Shown piece after piece: positions 30,603 to 38,953 of a stretch of 64,000 nucleotides of DNA. This DNA comes from Psychrobacter alimentarius (GTDB lineage Bacteria > Pseudomonadota > Gammaproteobacteria > Pseudomonadales > Moraxellaceae): assembly GCF_001606025.1 (NCBI RefSeq), contig NZ_CP014945.1:248001-312000 (forward strand), written 5' to 3'. The stretch's first letter is position 1. Every line of letters starts with the position of its first letter. The notes under the pieces were generated by a model that was not told the origin of the DNA, did no database searches, and saw only the letters and a program-made list of their open reading frames with translations. The translations under genes and the position numbers were made by a program.

Positions 30603-31289
30603 ATGACCGAGAGTACACCGCTGCATAAGCCAGAGCCAGAATCATTGCCAGTGCAAAGTGAAAAAAGTATTTTTAACTTGCCCAATAATCTGACAATTGC
30701 ACGTATCCTGATGATTCCGCTATTTGTGGTGATTGCCTATTGGCCACCTGCCATGGGTATTGGCTTGCCTGCCATCTCAGATAACGTGATTGCACGGGTA
30801 GGCATGAGCGAGTTCAGTGATAGCTTATTACGCCACTTATTATTGACCAGCGTCTTTATCATTGCCGCGATTACTGATTGGCTTGATGGGTATTTTGCTC
30901 GTAAACTCAATGTGATGTCAGCCTTTGGTCGTTTTTTGGATCCAGTTGCTGATAAGCTTATGGTCGCCGCCGCACTGATCGTTTTGGTACAGTGGCACCC
31001 CAATATTATTATGGCGATCGCCGCTATCGTCATTATCTCACGCGAAATCGCGGTATCGGCGCTGCGTGAGTGGATGGCAGAGTTGGGTAAAAGCACCAGC
31101 GTGGCAGTGTCTTATGTGGGTAAGCTTAAAACCACATTTCAGATGGTCGCGATCACAGTACTGCTGCTGAACTGGCAGTCACTTGAAATGATTGGCTATA
31201 TCTTGATGGTTGGCGCTGTCATTTTGACATTATGGTCGATGATGATTTATCTAAAGGCGGCTTGGCCTTACTTAAAACAAAGTGGGTAG
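30603..31289 (+). CDS. pgsA: CDP-diacylglycerol-glycerol-3-phosphate 3-phosphatidyltransferase
   Basis: Makes phosphatidylglycerol phosphate at the inner membrane. The 228-residue protein carries the full CDP-alcohol phosphatidyltransferase motif D-x2-DG-x2-AR-x8-G-x3-D-x3-D as DWLDGYFARK...GRFLDPVADK (about 92-118). It has NNLTIARILMIPLF at its N-terminal helix and several further membrane helices. A hydrophilic N-terminal extension of about 25 residues precedes the usual start, so the true start may be internal. Terminator follows at 31316-31351. Confidence 0.92.
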   Translation: MTESTPLHKPEPESLPVQSEKSIFNLPNNLTIARILMIPLFVVIAYWPPAMGIGLPAISDNVIARVGMSEFSDSLLRHLLLTSVFIIAAITDWLDGYFARKLNVMSAFGRFLDPVADKLMVAAALIVLVQWHPNIIMAIAAIVIISREIAVSALREWMAELGKSTSVAVSYVGKLKTTFQMVAITVLLLNWQSLEMIGYILMVGAVILTLWSMMIYLKAAWPYLKQSG

Positions 31290-31315
31290 CTGTTTATAGT
31301 CAAATTCATATGCAC

Positions 31316-31351
31316 AAAAAACGCCAGTCGCATCAGCCGCTGGCGTTTTTT
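31316..31351 (+). terminator. Terminator after pgsA
   Basis: ACGCCAG (31321-31327) pairs with CTGGCGT (31340-31346), A run before, T run after. Confidence 0.85.
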
Positions 31352-31494
31352 ATTGTTTGGCTGTTAAAGGTGCGAGAGAGCCGTTGTATTTTACTTTGAT
31401 TGTTTGGGTGGTTCCTATATACTCGAAAAAACAAACAAATGACAAGGATTTTAGATAAAATATAAAACAACGTCATTGGACTGAGGACACAACA

Positions 31495-32250
31495 ATGGTA
31501 TTACACAAGAAAAAATTGCTCGCTGCTGCTTTATGGTTGGTAATACTAGCAGGGTGTTCACAATCACCAAGTATACAGAGAGAAACAGCACCGAGTATCC
31601 AAGCAGAGGCTGTGCAAGCAGAATCTATGCAAGACGCAGCTGAATCAGAGCGGTTGGGTACACAGTGGGGTGATGATGTTGATTCAGAGATTATTACTGT
31701 CGATCTGAGTCGTACCAGTGACAATCCACTTCAGGAGATGCAGATATCGTATGCTGATAAAAATTATCAAGGGCGTGCGGTAAACAGTATGTCATTATTG
31801 GCAGGAAAAGTTGAGTTTTCAGTACACACTGACAATGGTAAATTACCACTGTATCGTGATGCTGGTAACTACTATCTTAAAGGTATGGCTGGTCAAGCTT
31901 ATCGTCTGGTGTATCATAATAACAGCGCCAATACTTATGAAATCGTTGCCAGTGTCGATGGTCTAAATGTTCTCAATGGTAGTGCCGCCAGTCGCTATGA
32001 TGATGGATACGTTTTAAGACCTAATGATGATTTGGTGATTGAAGGCTTTCGCAAAAGTCAAAGTGCAGTGGCCTCCTTTATTTTTAGCAAACCAGACAAT
32101 GCTTATGCAGCGAATACCAGTAGTGGCTCTATAGAAAATACGGGAGTTATTGGTACGGTGATTTATGAGCTATACGATCCTTCTAAGCCCAAACCGCGAC
32201 AACCACAAGCATATCCAGCAGACAAGGGTTATGCAAAACCACCGCAGTAG
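31495..32250 (+). CDS. Hypothetical lipoprotein
   Basis: 251 residues, not recognised. Clear lipoprotein signal: basic start, hydrophobic core, LAGC lipobox with Cys21. The mature part (about 60-200) looks like a beta-rich domain (VEFSVHTDNGKLPLYRD, GQAYRLVYHNNSANTYEIVAS, DDLVIEGFRKSQ). It ends in a proline- and lysine-rich tail. GAGGACA ribosome site. Stands alone between terminators, so it is a single-gene unit with its own promoter in 31352-31494. Probably outer-membrane or periplasm-facing. Confidence 0.75.
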   Translation: MVLHKKKLLAAALWLVILAGCSQSPSIQRETAPSIQAEAVQAESMQDAAESERLGTQWGDDVDSEIITVDLSRTSDNPLQEMQISYADKNYQGRAVNSMSLLAGKVEFSVHTDNGKLPLYRDAGNYYLKGMAGQAYRLVYHNNSANTYEIVASVDGLNVLNGSAASRYDDGYVLRPNDDLVIEGFRKSQSAVASFIFSKPDNAYAANTSSGSIENTGVIGTVIYELYDPSKPKPRQPQAYPADKGYAKPPQ

Positions 32251-32327
32251 TTATGAATAACGGCAGTCACGAATATAGACCATCACATAAATGATAACCA
32301 TAAACACGAACTATAAATACAGACAAT

Positions 32328-32363
32328 AAAAAACGCCAGTGGCTCATGTGACTGGCGTTTTTT
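32328..32363. terminator. Bidirectional terminator
   Basis: Perfect 13-bp inverted repeat (32328-32340 with 32351-32363, core ACGCCAGT/ACTGGCGT) between convergent genes, with A and T runs in the stem ends. Confidence 0.88.
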
Positions 32364-32414
32364 ACTGTCTACTTCTAATATTTAAACGCTTAAATTACTT
32401 AAACGCTTAAGGTA

Positions 32415-32909
32415 TTATAACTCTATTGAAAAATTCTCACCCAAGCTTTTTTCAATGGCAGTATCTGTGACTGCCGCCGCTGCCATTTTGACAGCGCTAG
32501 TAATAGCATTGCCGTTCGTCCAGTATTCAGCGCCATGTGGCACGACTTTAATCAGCTGAACGCGTGAATCTTCTTTGCCTTTTTCAAAGTAGGCATTGTA
32601 CATAGGTGACCACAGCTCATTGAGTTTTTCTTCGTCTTCAACCAGCTCGGCTTTACCCGTTATAGAAAGATATTTTTTGCCATCTTCACTGACATAAGCC
32701 AAGTTCACTTCAGGGTTTTTTTCAATACTGCTCACGGTTTCGCAAGGGCTGTGACCAATAAACCAGATTTCTTTGGCGCCGATACTGGTTTCAGTAGTAT
32801 TCATCGGGCAAGAATGTAGATGATTTTCATCATTACGAGTGGTCATCATCGTATATTTGATGTCTTTTACCATTGCTTGGATGGTATCCATTTGCGCTTG
32901 TTTACTCAT
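32415..32909 (-). CDS. PNPOx-like (general stress protein 26 type) flavin-binding protein, copy B
   Basis: 164-residue split-barrel protein of the pyridoxamine 5'-phosphate oxidase-like superfamily (COG3871 type), usually binding FMN, FAD or F420-like cofactors; role unproven, often stress-linked. Visible: SIGAKEIWFIGHSP, VNLAYVSEDGKKYLSITGKAEL, ELWSPMYNAYFEKGKEDSRVQLIKVVPHGAEYW. Clearly a paralogue of the next gene upstream (33130-33624), with long identical blocks. AAGGATA ribosome site. Confidence 0.85.
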   Translation of the reverse strand: MSKQAQMDTIQAMVKDIKYTMMTTRNDENHLHSCPMNTTETSIGAKEIWFIGHSPCETVSSIEKNPEVNLAYVSEDGKKYLSITGKAELVEDEEKLNELWSPMYNAYFEKGKEDSRVQLIKVVPHGAEYWTNGNAITSAVKMAAAAVTDTAIEKSLGENFSIEL

Positions 32910-32988
32910 AATAGTTATCCTTTACTATTTAACAGGTAAGGTTTGGAATTATTTTGTTCAAAATCTACTATAACCAGTTTTAAGAGAT

Positions 32989-33024
32989 AAAAAGCGCCAA
33001 TAAACCACTGCCTATTGACGCTTT
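32989..33024 (-). terminator. Terminator between the two PNPOx-like genes
   Basis: AAAGCGCCAATA (32991-33002) pairs with TATTGACGCTTT (33013-33024) with one mismatch; five T follow on the minus strand. Confidence 0.65.
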
Positions 33025-33129
33025 AAATACATACTATCTATCGTAGAATATTTTTATGTTTTGTTGCTTTTTACTAACTTTATTATTTTCTACTATACAG
33101 ATACTGGTTTATGGAGAACAGTTACTGAA

Positions 33130-33624
33130 CTATAGAGCGACCGAAAACTGTTCGCCCATGTCTTCAGCTGTTTTGCCATCTTGTAGGGCAGCGGCTGCCA
33201 TTTTGAACATGTTGACAGTTGAGCTACCACTTAACCAGCACTCGACACCATGTGGGACGACTTTGATTAATTGTACATTAGGATCTTCTTTACCATGCTC
33301 AAAAAAGGCATTGTAAACAGGTGACCATAGCTCATCTAACTTGGCTTGATCTGATGATAGCTCTGCATTGGCACTCACAGACACATAGTTTTTTTCATCT
33401 TCAGAGGCGTAAGAAAGACCGATTTTTGGATTGTCTAGAATGTCTTTGACGACGTCTGAGGTTTTATCACCGATGAACCAAATTTCTTTGGCACCAATGC
33501 TGGTTTCGCTCGTGGTCATTGGCCAAGCATGGACATCGCCTTTACTGTTGACGGTGCTCATCATGGCAAATTTTACGTCTTTGATCACGTCTTGGATTTT
33601 GTCGATTTGTTCTTGCTTGTTCAT
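33130..33624 (-). CDS. PNPOx-like (general stress protein 26 type) flavin-binding protein, copy A
   Basis: 164 residues, the same length and fold as its neighbour at 32415-32909. Shared blocks include TSETSIGAKEIWFIGDK (TTETSIGAKEIWFIGHS in the other), SYASEDEKNYVSVS, and QLIKVVPHGVECW. AAGGATATATC before ATG. A terminator between the copies suggests separate transcription. Function inferred only from family. Confidence 0.85.
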   Translation of the reverse strand: MNKQEQIDKIQDVIKDVKFAMMSTVNSKGDVHAWPMTTSETSIGAKEIWFIGDKTSDVVKDILDNPKIGLSYASEDEKNYVSVSANAELSSDQAKLDELWSPVYNAFFEHGKEDPNVQLIKVVPHGVECWLSGSSTVNMFKMAAAALQDGKTAEDMGEQFSVAL

Positions 33625-33993
33625 GATATATCCTTATTGCGTTAGAATTTTGGTAAAAAATAAAATGTTGGTAAGTCGTTTTAATTGTTGATCGTTTTAA
33701 TTATTGTCAAGTGGTAGAGTACCGACAGAGACCCTCATAGTTATATAGTCTGAGCGTAATGCGATGTTAGTGTTTGTAAGGTATATAAAGGTTAGGTAAA
33801 AAATGTGACCCGCCAAGCGAAACCTTACTGCTATAGAAAAATTGGGTAAAGATAAAGAGTGGCATTTGAATTTATAAGTACGATGGGCAATTTATCTTGG
33901 TTTAGACCTGCTTCTTATATGGCTTCTTGTTATAATACGCAGACCATTTACTTTGCATGGCAGAGATGCCTTGATCTTACGGATTATGCCTTT
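33625..33993. other. Divergent region upstream of purL
   Basis: 369 bp between divergent genes. The plus strand frame of purL is open back to a GTG at 33859, but the extended -10 at 33928-33936 lies inside that extension, so the region is regulatory rather than coding. Confidence 0.6.
33928..33936 (+). promoter_or_regulatory. Extended -10 promoter for purL
   Basis: TGTTATAAT, a perfect extended -10. Predicted start near 33943 gives a leader of about 50 nt and supports the purL start at 33994 rather than 33859. Confidence 0.6.
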
Positions 33994-36900
33994 ATGATGA
34001 CCATCGCCGGACAACCGTTTCTTACCGATTTTCAGACGCAGCAACTCATCAGTCAGTTTCAGCAAAAAACCGAGCTAAATGTTAGCCAAATCCATACTCA
34101 GCAAGTATATGTGCTATCACGCGAGTTAAGTGGTGATGAGCACAAAAAAGCCTTGGACTTGTTTGGGATTCATGAAGGTATTGACGTTTTAGCGCCACAA
34201 GACAACCAACTGCAAGTGATCGTTGCGCCGCGCTTTGGCACCATCTCACCATGGGCGAGTAAAGCCACCGATATCTTTAATAACTGTGAAATCAAAATCA
34301 ACCGCGTTGAGCGTGTCGTGGTTTACACGCTAACGCTTGAGAATAAAGCGGCTGACAACAAGCTACCCGCTGCCGCTGAGCAGTTGTTGTTTGACCGTAT
34401 GACTCAGAGCTTGGTTTATGACTTGAGCGATGTCAGCAAATTGTTTGACGATCAAGCGCCAGCCTCACTAAACCATATCGATGTCATTGGCGAAGGTCAG
34501 TCAGCGCTAGAGTCTGCCAATACCGAGTTTGGTTTTGCGTTATCCAGCGAAGACATCGACTATTTAATGAATGCTTATGTCAATGAGCTAAAGCGTAATC
34601 CAACCGACGTTGAGCTGATGATGTTTGCACAGGCAAACTCAGAGCATTGCCGTCATAAGATCTTTAATGCTCAGTGGACCGTTGATGGCGACGTACAGCC
34701 AAAATCACTGTTCCAAATGATCAAAAACACGTACCAGTCGAATCCACAAGGTATCTTATCAGCGTATAAAGACAACGCCGCTGTGATGGCAGGCTCTGAT
34801 GGCATGCGTTTTTATCCTATCCCAACGGACGCGATGGATGCCAATTCAATCCATCCTTATGGATTCCATCAAGAAGACATCGATATCTTGATGAAGGTTG
34901 AGACGCACAATCACCCAACCGCAATTGCGCCGTATTCAGGTGCAGCGACTGGTTCTGGTGGTGAGATACGTGACGAAGGCGCAACGGGTCGCGGCGGTAA
35001 GCCAAAAGCCGGTCTAGCAGGCTTCCACGTGTCGCATCTACATATCCCAGAGCTTGCTGAGAAATGGGAGCAGTCAGGTCAGCTGAGCACGCAAGCTTAT
35101 GGTACGCCAGACCGTATGGCAACCAGCCTTGAGATTATGACCGAAGCGCCATTAGGTAGCGCCAACTTCTCAAATGAATTTGGTCGTCCGAACTTATGCG
35201 GCTACTTCCGTAGCTTTCAGCTAGATACCTCTGCGGCAAAAGATGGTAGCGAGATGCGTGGCTATCATAAGCCAATCATGCTGGCAGGTGGTTACGGCAA
35301 TATTAAACGCAATTTGATTGAAAAAAATGCCATTAAAAAAGGCGATTTGCTAATCGTTCTGGGTGGCCCTGCGATGCAAATCGGTCTGGGCGGCGGCGCA
35401 GCCTCATCGGTCGATAGTGGCGAGCTTGATGAAGGCTTGGATTTTGCCTCAGTCCAGCGCGACAATGCTGAGATGGAGCGTCGTTGCCAAGAAGTCATCG
35501 ATCGCTGCTGGGCGCTAGCTGGTGATGATGTAGACGCGAGTAATAACAGTAAAGACGGCAACCCAATTGTCTCACTACATGATGTAGGGGCAGGTGGTCT
35601 GTCTAATGCGATGCCAGAACTGGTCAATGACCATGAAATGGGCGCGCATCTGAACTTGCGTAAGATTCCATCGTTAGAAGCGGGCATGTCGCCAATGGCC
35701 ATCTGGTCTAATGAGGCGCAAGAGCGTTATGTGCTGGCGATTCGTCCAGAGAGCAAAGATCAGTTTGATGCGATCTGTGCCCGTGAGCGCTGCCCCTATG
35801 CCATCTTGGGCGAGGCGACGGATATCCGTCAGCTAATCGTTGATGATGAGCTATTGGCTGAACAACCAGTCGATATGCCGATGCAAGTACTACTCGGCGG
35901 TACACCAAAAATGCAGCGTAGCTTTGAGCGTACTGATAATACATTGTCAGCATTAGCGCTTGATGACGTTAATTTAGCCGAATCTATTACCGATGTATTG
36001 CGTCACCCAACGGTAGCGAGCAAATCATTCTTGATCAGCATCGGTGACCGCTCTATCACCGGTATGGTCGTGCGCGATCAGTATGTGGGTCGCTATCAAG
36101 TGCCTGTTTCAGATTGCGCGGTGACGGCTTCTGGCTTGGTGGCGCTAGATGGTCAGCCAATGACTGGTGAAGCAATGAGTGTGGGCGAGCGTACGCCTGT
36201 TGCGCTAATCAATCCAAAAGCCTCTGCACGTCTTGCCGTAGGTGAAGCGATTACTAACATTGCGGGTGCGCGTATCGCTCAGTTGTCTGATATCACCATG
36301 TCAGCGAACTGGATGGCGGCTTGTGGCGATGATGCAGAAGATGCGGCATTATTTGATGCGGTACATGCTATCGGTGAAGAGCTGTGCCCAGCACTCGGTA
36401 TCGCGATCCCAGTTGGTAAAGACTCGCTATCGATGCGTGCTAACTGGAATGACGAAGATGGTACGGACAAATCTGTCGTATCGCCAATGAGTTTGGTCGT
36501 GACGGCGTTTGCGCCAGTCGTCGATGTGGCAAAAACCCTAACGCCAGAGCTAATCAATGGTGACAGCGCGTTCTACCGTATTGACTTGTCTAAAGGCAAA
36601 CTGCGTCTAGGCGGTTCTATCCTCGCGCAAACGCTAAGCCAACTCGGTAACGACTGCCCAGATTTGGGACAGCCAAGCGACTTGGTCGACTTCTTTAACT
36701 TTGTGCAGGCAGGTAACGCGCAAGGCGTCATCAGCGCCTATCACGATATCGGTGATGGTGGTCTATTGGCGACCATCGCAGAGATGCAGTTCACCAGTCG
36801 CCAAGGTATCAAGCTGGCATTGAGCGATGATAACTTACTTGGTCAGCTATTCAGCGAAGAGCTGGGTGCAGTCATCCAAGTATTGCCAGAAAACGTCGCA

Positions 36901-37986
36901 GCACTCATGCAATTGGCAGAAGAATTTAATGTCAGCGATATGCTAAGTCTCGTCGGTCAAAGCACTGAAGAAGACAGTCTGCTTATCCAAACGCCATCAC
37001 GCATGGGTGACGACACCTTACGCTTTAGCCGTAGTGAGTTACAGCAAGCGTGGACGCAGGTCAGCTATCAGATCGCGCGCCGCCGTGATAACCCTGCGTG
37101 CGTACAGCAGGAGTATGACTTAATCAGTGATGCCAGCCATCAAGGGCTTATCGCTGCACCAAACTTTGATCTCAATCAAAAAGTCGAAGAGCCGTACTTA
37201 AACAGTCGTGAAAATAAGCCAAGAGTCGCTATCTTGCGTGAGCAAGGCGTCAATGGTCAAACGGAGATGGCAGCAGGCTTTACGCGAGCGGGCTTTGAAG
37301 CGGTCGATGTCCACATGAGCGATCTACTCAGTGGCCGTATCAATCTACGTGACTTCGACGGTCTGGTCGCTTGTGGTGGCTTTAGTTATGGTGATGTACT
37401 CGGCGCAGGCTCTGGCTGGGCGAACTCTATCTTATTCCATGACGAGCTACGCATGCAGTTTGTGCGCTTCTTCGCCCGTCCTGATACCTTTAGCTTAGGT
37501 GTCTGTAACGGTTGCCAGATGATGGCGCAGTTAAAAGACCTCATCCCAGGTGCAGAGAACTTCCCACGCTTCATCGCTAATAAATCTGCGCGTTTTGAAG
37601 CGCGTACGGTCAATGTCAAAATCGAGCGTACCAAGTCGATCCTGTTTAAAGGCATGCAAGACAGTATCTTGCCAATCGCGGTGGCGCATGGTGAAGGCTA
37701 TGCCACGCTAGACAATACTGAGATCGACGGTATGGCAAACCACGGTCAGCTCGCCATGCGTTATGTCGATAGCCAAGGTCATCCAACCGAGACCTATCCG
37801 CTCAATCCAAACGGTTCGCTCGGCGGTGTCACGGGTCTATGCAGCACGGACGGTCGCGTCACCATCATGATGCCGCATCCTGAGCGTAACCTAAAAGCGT
37901 ATAACCACAGCTGGAAACCAGAAGAATGGGACGAGGACGGCGCGTGGATGCGTATGTTCCGTAACGCTCGCGCTTGGTTTAGATAG
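33994..37986 (+). CDS. purL: Phosphoribosylformylglycinamidine synthase (single-chain)
   Basis: Fourth step of purine synthesis: FGAR + Gln + ATP to FGAM. About 1,330 residues, the usual large gammaproteobacterial form: N-terminal PurS-like domain, linker with FAQANSEHCRHKIFNA, FGAM synthetase domain (HNHPTAIAPYSGAATGSGGE, GRGGKPKAGLAGFHVS) and a C-terminal class I glutaminase. The glutaminase has the nucleophile Cys in GVCNGCQMMAQL and the His-x-Glu in MPHPERNLKAY. I start at MMTIAGQPFLTDF (33994), which lines up with the known N-terminus. UUCG-loop terminator follows. Transcribed alone. Confidence 0.96.
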   Translation: MMTIAGQPFLTDFQTQQLISQFQQKTELNVSQIHTQQVYVLSRELSGDEHKKALDLFGIHEGIDVLAPQDNQLQVIVAPRFGTISPWASKATDIFNNCEIKINRVERVVVYTLTLENKAADNKLPAAAEQLLFDRMTQSLVYDLSDVSKLFDDQAPASLNHIDVIGEGQSALESANTEFGFALSSEDIDYLMNAYVNELKRNPTDVELMMFAQANSEHCRHKIFNAQWTVDGDVQPKSLFQMIKNTYQSNPQGILSAYKDNAAVMAGSDGMRFYPIPTDAMDANSIHPYGFHQEDIDILMKVETHNHPTAIAPYSGAATGSGGEIRDEGATGRGGKPKAGLAGFHVSHLHIPELAEKWEQSGQLSTQAYGTPDRMATSLEIMTEAPLGSANFSNEFGRPNLCGYFRSFQLDTSAAKDGSEMRGYHKPIMLAGGYGNIKRNLIEKNAIKKGDLLIVLGGPAMQIGLGGGAASSVDSGELDEGLDFASVQRDNAEMERRCQEVIDRCWALAGDDVDASNNSKDGNPIVSLHDVGAGGLSNAMPELVNDHEMGAHLNLRKIPSLEAGMSPMAIWSNEAQERYVLAIRPESKDQFDAICARERCPYAILGEATDIRQLIVDDELLAEQPVDMPMQVLLGGTPKMQRSFERTDNTLSALALDDVNLAESITDVLRHPTVASKSFLISIGDRSITGMVVRDQYVGRYQVPVSDCAVTASGLVALDGQPMTGEAMSVGERTPVALINPKASARLAVGEAITNIAGARIAQLSDITMSANWMAACGDDAEDAALFDAVHAIGEELCPALGIAIPVGKDSLSMRANWNDEDGTDKSVVSPMSLVVTAFAPVVDVAKTLTPELINGDSAFYRIDLSKGKLRLGGSILAQTLSQLGNDCPDLGQPSDLVDFFNFVQAGNAQGVISAYHDIGDGGLLATIAEMQFTSRQGIKLALSDDNLLGQLFSEELGAVIQVLPENVAALMQLAEEFNVSDMLSLVGQSTEEDSLLIQTPSRMGDDTLRFSRSELQQAWTQVSYQIARRRDNPACVQQEYDLISDASHQGLIAAPNFDLNQKVEEPYLNSRENKPRVAILREQGVNGQTEMAAGFTRAGFEAVDVHMSDLLSGRINLRDFDGLVACGGFSYGDVLGAGSGWANSILFHDELRMQFVRFFARPDTFSLGVCNGCQMMAQLKDLIPGAENFPRFIANKSARFEARTVNVKIERTKSILFKGMQDSILPIAVAHGEGYATLDNTEIDGMANHGQLAMRYVDSQGHPTETYPLNPNGSLGGVTGLCSTDGRVTIMMPHPERNLKAYNHSWKPEEWDEDGAWMRMFRNARAWFR

Positions 37987-38015
37987 GCTAGTTTGATTTG
38001 GTTATTTTAGATAAT

Positions 38016-38046
38016 AAAAAAAGGTGGGCTTCGGCTCACCTTTTTT
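38016..38046 (+). terminator. Terminator after purL
   Basis: GGTGGGC-TTCG-GCTCACC hairpin with a UUCG tetraloop, A7 before and T6 after. Confidence 0.9.
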
Positions 38047-38131
38047 GTGTTTTGAGCTAATATGTAGATATTTATTAGTTTTTTCTGATGAAAGATTAGT
38101 CTTAATATCCTAAATTCTGAGAGGGAGACAT

Positions 38132-38953
38132 ATGCTAAAAAAGATTGATAGTTTCTTAAATAAGTTTCGTCCTCTATCTCATTATGTTGATAAAGAGATT
38201 AAAGAAACCTTGTTTAAAAACGAAGCTTATAAAGATAACCGTTCAAGTTTTCTTGAAGCAAGTATAGTTTCTTGGTCAAATTCTTATAGAAAATATCTAT
38301 TCTTGCTAATGTTTTTATGCTTGACAGTCAGTATAAATACATATCTATGGATAGATTACATATCAGCGTATGCTGAGATTAAGAAAGATTCTAGTTTGTT
38401 AGGCGTGTTGTTAACTGGTCAAATTACGATCATAGGTCTAATTTATCCTTTAGTGATTTCACTTGTTAGTATTCTATTTCAAGATAAAGTAGGAAAAAAA
38501 GTCGTTTTTTCTCTATATCAGAAATTCTCAGGTTTTATGTTTGCTGGTTTAAGTGGTCTATCATTAACCATTATTCTCGCATTTAGCTTAATTTTTAATA
38601 CAAATTTGACAGATAAACTAAGCTTCATATTAAATACAACCCTAACATTTTGGTTTGTTTTTAACTTATTCTTAATGATTTGGTTTTTTGTAAAAACATT
38701 AAGTATTTTGGATGAAGATAAAAAAGATAATTTTATATTTCGATTCGTAACGAATCAAATTTGTGAATTTGACTTAAAAAATTTGATAAGAGATTTATAT
38801 CTTGAAGATCTATTTAAATATAATTTATTAAGAGTTAGTGACAGTAAATTGTTAATAACATCGAATGTTTTAATGCTAAAAAAATATGAAGGCGAAATTA
38901 CTTATTTTACTAAAAAAGTAAGGAATTGCGTAATATTTCATTATGGAAGATAA
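38132..38953 (+). CDS. N-terminal fragment with four membrane helices
   Basis: 273 residues as the DNA is written. Domain order: soluble basic/acidic N-terminus (1-50), four membrane helices in two pairs, then a short cytosolic stretch ending out of frame in KKVRNCVIFHYGR. No family recognised. If the split is real, this would be a stand-alone membrane protein partnered with the downstream frame, overlapping it by 28 bp. Confidence 0.6.
   Translation: MLKKIDSFLNKFRPLSHYVDKEIKETLFKNEAYKDNRSSFLEASIVSWSNSYRKYLFLLMFLCLTVSINTYLWIDYISAYAEIKKDSSLLGVLLTGQITIIGLIYPLVISLVSILFQDKVGKKVVFSLYQKFSGFMFAGLSGLSLTIILAFSLIFNTNLTDKLSFILNTTLTFWFVFNLFLMIWFFVKTLSILDEDKKDNFIFRFVTNQICEFDLKNLIRDLYLEDLFKYNLLRVSDSKLLITSNVLMLKKYEGEITYFTKKVRNCVIFHYGR

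Noticed and set aside
33859..33993. Longer purL from a GTG at 33859
   Set aside because: A strong extended -10 lies within it, and homology starts at 33994.
35292..35702. Antisense frame within purL
   Set aside because: Low-complexity shadow of a well-supported gene.
38912..38918. Classical programmed -1 slippery heptamer
   Set aside because: The zero-frame codons are AAA AAA preceded by T, not A-AAA-AAG in the proper phase, and no stimulating pseudoknot or upstream Shine-Dalgarno was identified; a mutation or phase switch is simpler.
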